Below, one piece after another: positions 62,540 to 64,000 of a stretch of 64,000 nt of DNA; within the stretch, counting starts at the first letter, position 1; each line of letters starts with the position of its first letter. The position numbers and the translations under genes were made by a program. Under the pieces are notes generated by a model. That model did not search any database, had not been told where the DNA came from, and saw nothing but the letters and a program-made list of their open reading frames with translations. This DNA is from Lanius collurio (lineage: Eukaryota > Chordata > Aves > Passeriformes > Laniidae), in assembly GCA_020086605.1 (NCBI GenBank), contig JACBWW010000003.1, positions 3,752,989-3,816,988 on the forward strand, read 5' to 3'.

Positions 62540-63050
62540 AATTAGGCCTGTCATCTTCTCGCTCTGATTTCCCCTTCAACCTGCTCCACAAAATGCAAAT
62601 ATTTTGCTTTCATTGTCACATTCACCTTGACATGGATATTGCTTTGGCGCATAACTGGATGAGATGACTCAGAATTTGCATTGTTCATTCTAATAAATTT
62701 GCTTCCCCTCTACCGCATGGCAGGACCCATCAGATAAAGTCTCCCAGAGTGTCATCAATCAACATCGCTGACAGACGGCTTTTGCCTTCATTTGTTACAT
62801 AGGAGAACATGCTTAATTATTTGTCCTGTAATTAGTTGGGAAAATGTCAGGAAATGTCAACTCTCTGTTCACTCTGGAAGGGCTCTGCTTGAAAGCCACA
62901 ATGACTGAAGTGTCATTAATGCTGCCTAACAAGACGAGGATCAGCTGGGGAAAAGTGAAAGCTTCTAAAAAAGTAATCATGGCGAGTTAAGGAAAACTGC
63001 AAATCAGCACCAATAATAAGATGTGAATCCTATTAGCAAACACTTGTATT
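62540..63050. promoter_or_regulatory. Best enhancer candidate: OCT/SOX/AP-1/TALE motif cluster
   Basis: A repeat-free stretch of balanced composition. It holds two perfect POU octamers in opposite orientation, ATGCAAAT (62593-62600) and ATTTGCAT (62674-62681). Each has a SOX-type CATTGT close by (62611-62616 and 62679-62684, the latter overlapping the octamer). Further motifs are a perfect AP-1 site TGACTCA (62665-62671), a TALE-type TGACAG near 62769, and TAATTA/TAATTAG cores near 62813-62836. CpGs survive (CATCGCTGACAGACGG). Known biology: OCT and SOX factors bind such paired sites in developmental enhancers. That this stretch is an enhancer is inference. Confidence 0.4.
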
Positions 63051-64000
63051 TTTCATCTGTTACTCCTCAAAATAAAAATATGGGAGAAAAAACCTCAAGG
63101 AACAAATACGGTGGGCTCATATAATTTCTGTCATATATTCATCGGCATTTCTTACACGGATCATACTTAATACATTACAGTAGGTAATATCTAATTTTTA
63201 ATTTTCAGATTTGAGACCCATTTTTTCATTCATGCAGCAATATAATATTCATTGGATATGTGAAAGTAAATATTTTTACATTAATCGAAGAATGTAAGAT
63301 TAATCAAATGTGGAAATTTCTTTTCTGAATTTTAAGCTGATAAGGAGGGTAAGCATTAGCTTTAATTTTAGGAACAGAAGTAAAAATAAACGAGCACAAT
63401 ATGTTTATCAGGTATTTACAGTTGAATGCAATAGGCAGCTAAACAGATTTCTTGAAATTACCTGAACTTCTAGGAAAGATCTTCTCCTTTCTGCAGTGCA
63501 ATGCAAGGACAACCTGCTGTATTTCATATTACAAAATAAAAATAAAAAGGAAGGGACTATCAGTGAGACTAAATAACTGCAGTGCTTTATCCTTATCTGT
63601 ATTTTGGAAAAGGAGAAGCATTTGGATTAATTTTGCAGTGGAAGGTTATAGAGCTTCATAATTGAAAGAGACTAGGATTAGAGGAATTATGTAGCTAAAA
63701 ATTGTTTTTATGTTTACTAGGACCCTTTGATATTTTAGCAATTATTTATAATCACAACTTGTTTTCTGTTTTCATATTTCCTATATGGAATCTTACAGTA
63801 TACATTTTTAATGCCTCATCTTCTCCCTCTTTTTTCTTTACATTATTACGAAAGGGTATAATCATTGGGGAATACTTTCTTACTTAATTACTTACATTAT
63901 TTCATCCCTCGTTGCGATTAAGCAAATTATTGCTTGGTCTCTTTAGAAAGGATAATTAAGATACTGTTCTGGTGTTTTACAATTTACTCGTTGTCACAGG
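63051..64000. other. Non-coding AT-rich DNA to the window end
   Basis: Only short frames (63452-63661 and 63702-63887, plus), with no domain. Nothing else was recognised. Confidence 0.65.

Noticed and set aside
1..64000. CRISPR arrays, rRNA, tRNA, bacterial operons or phage genes
   Set aside because: No regularly spaced repeats, no recognisable structural RNA and no dense coding. Sequence composition and CR1 content point to a vertebrate genome.
1..64000. Endogenous retrovirus coding regions
   Set aside because: No gag, pol or env-like frame was recognised on either strand. A possible LTR-like motif at 2.6 and 54.9 kb is too short to call.

Overview
The window looks like non-coding DNA from a vertebrate, most likely a bird. 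It is AT-rich by eye throughout. It carries fragments of CR1-type LINEs, and one of these ends in two tandem copies of the 8-mer CACAGAAT (ATTCTGTG on the element's sense strand), the usual 3' end of avian and reptilian CR1. No Alu, L1 or other mammalian SINE/LINE was recognised. No open reading frame exceeds about 130 codons and none reads as a conserved protein. No rRNA, tRNA, CRISPR array or bacterial-type operon was seen. The best reading is an intergenic gene desert or part of a very large intron.

Layout. Positions 1-2030 are unique sequence with one notable palindrome (900-941). A CR1 3' end on the minus strand lies at 2032-2606. Unique AT-rich DNA with a 19-base poly-C run follows. A decayed reverse-transcriptase segment of a CR1/L3-clade LINE (minus strand) lies at about 9838-10295, and a long pure (TTTTC)n tract at 10565-10712. 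From 10.7 to 29.9 kb the DNA is mostly featureless, with short A/T tracts, a perfect 12-bp hairpin (13791-13819) and short direct duplications. Around 29.9-30.9 kb the composition changes: a 29-base A tract, a (CTG)n run, a locally GC-rich patch with a five-tract G-quadruplex motif, then a compositionally sober stretch that looks like a conserved non-coding element. From 31 to 51 kb there are more AT-rich candidate regulatory stretches and a pair of interleaved inverted repeats (44818-44881). A heavily decayed CR1 3' region (minus strand) lies at about 51148-51485, a tandem duplication of about 69 bp at 52976-53109, a GC-rich patch at 54690-54935, and a CR1 internal fragment (plus strand) at about 55000-55925. 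The right end (59.4-63.1 kb) holds a TG/CG alternating tract and two long homeodomain/POU/SOX-motif-rich stretches. These are the best enhancer candidates in the window.

There are no genes here whose interaction can be described. The transposon fragments are dead. The regulatory calls are inferences from motif density and sequence texture and rest on no alignment. I did not find evidence for a new biological system. The most useful leads are the OCT/SOX-containing stretch near 62.6 kb, the GC-rich/G4 patch near 30.4 kb, the interleaved inverted repeats near 44.8 kb and the 69-bp tandem duplication near 53.0 kb.
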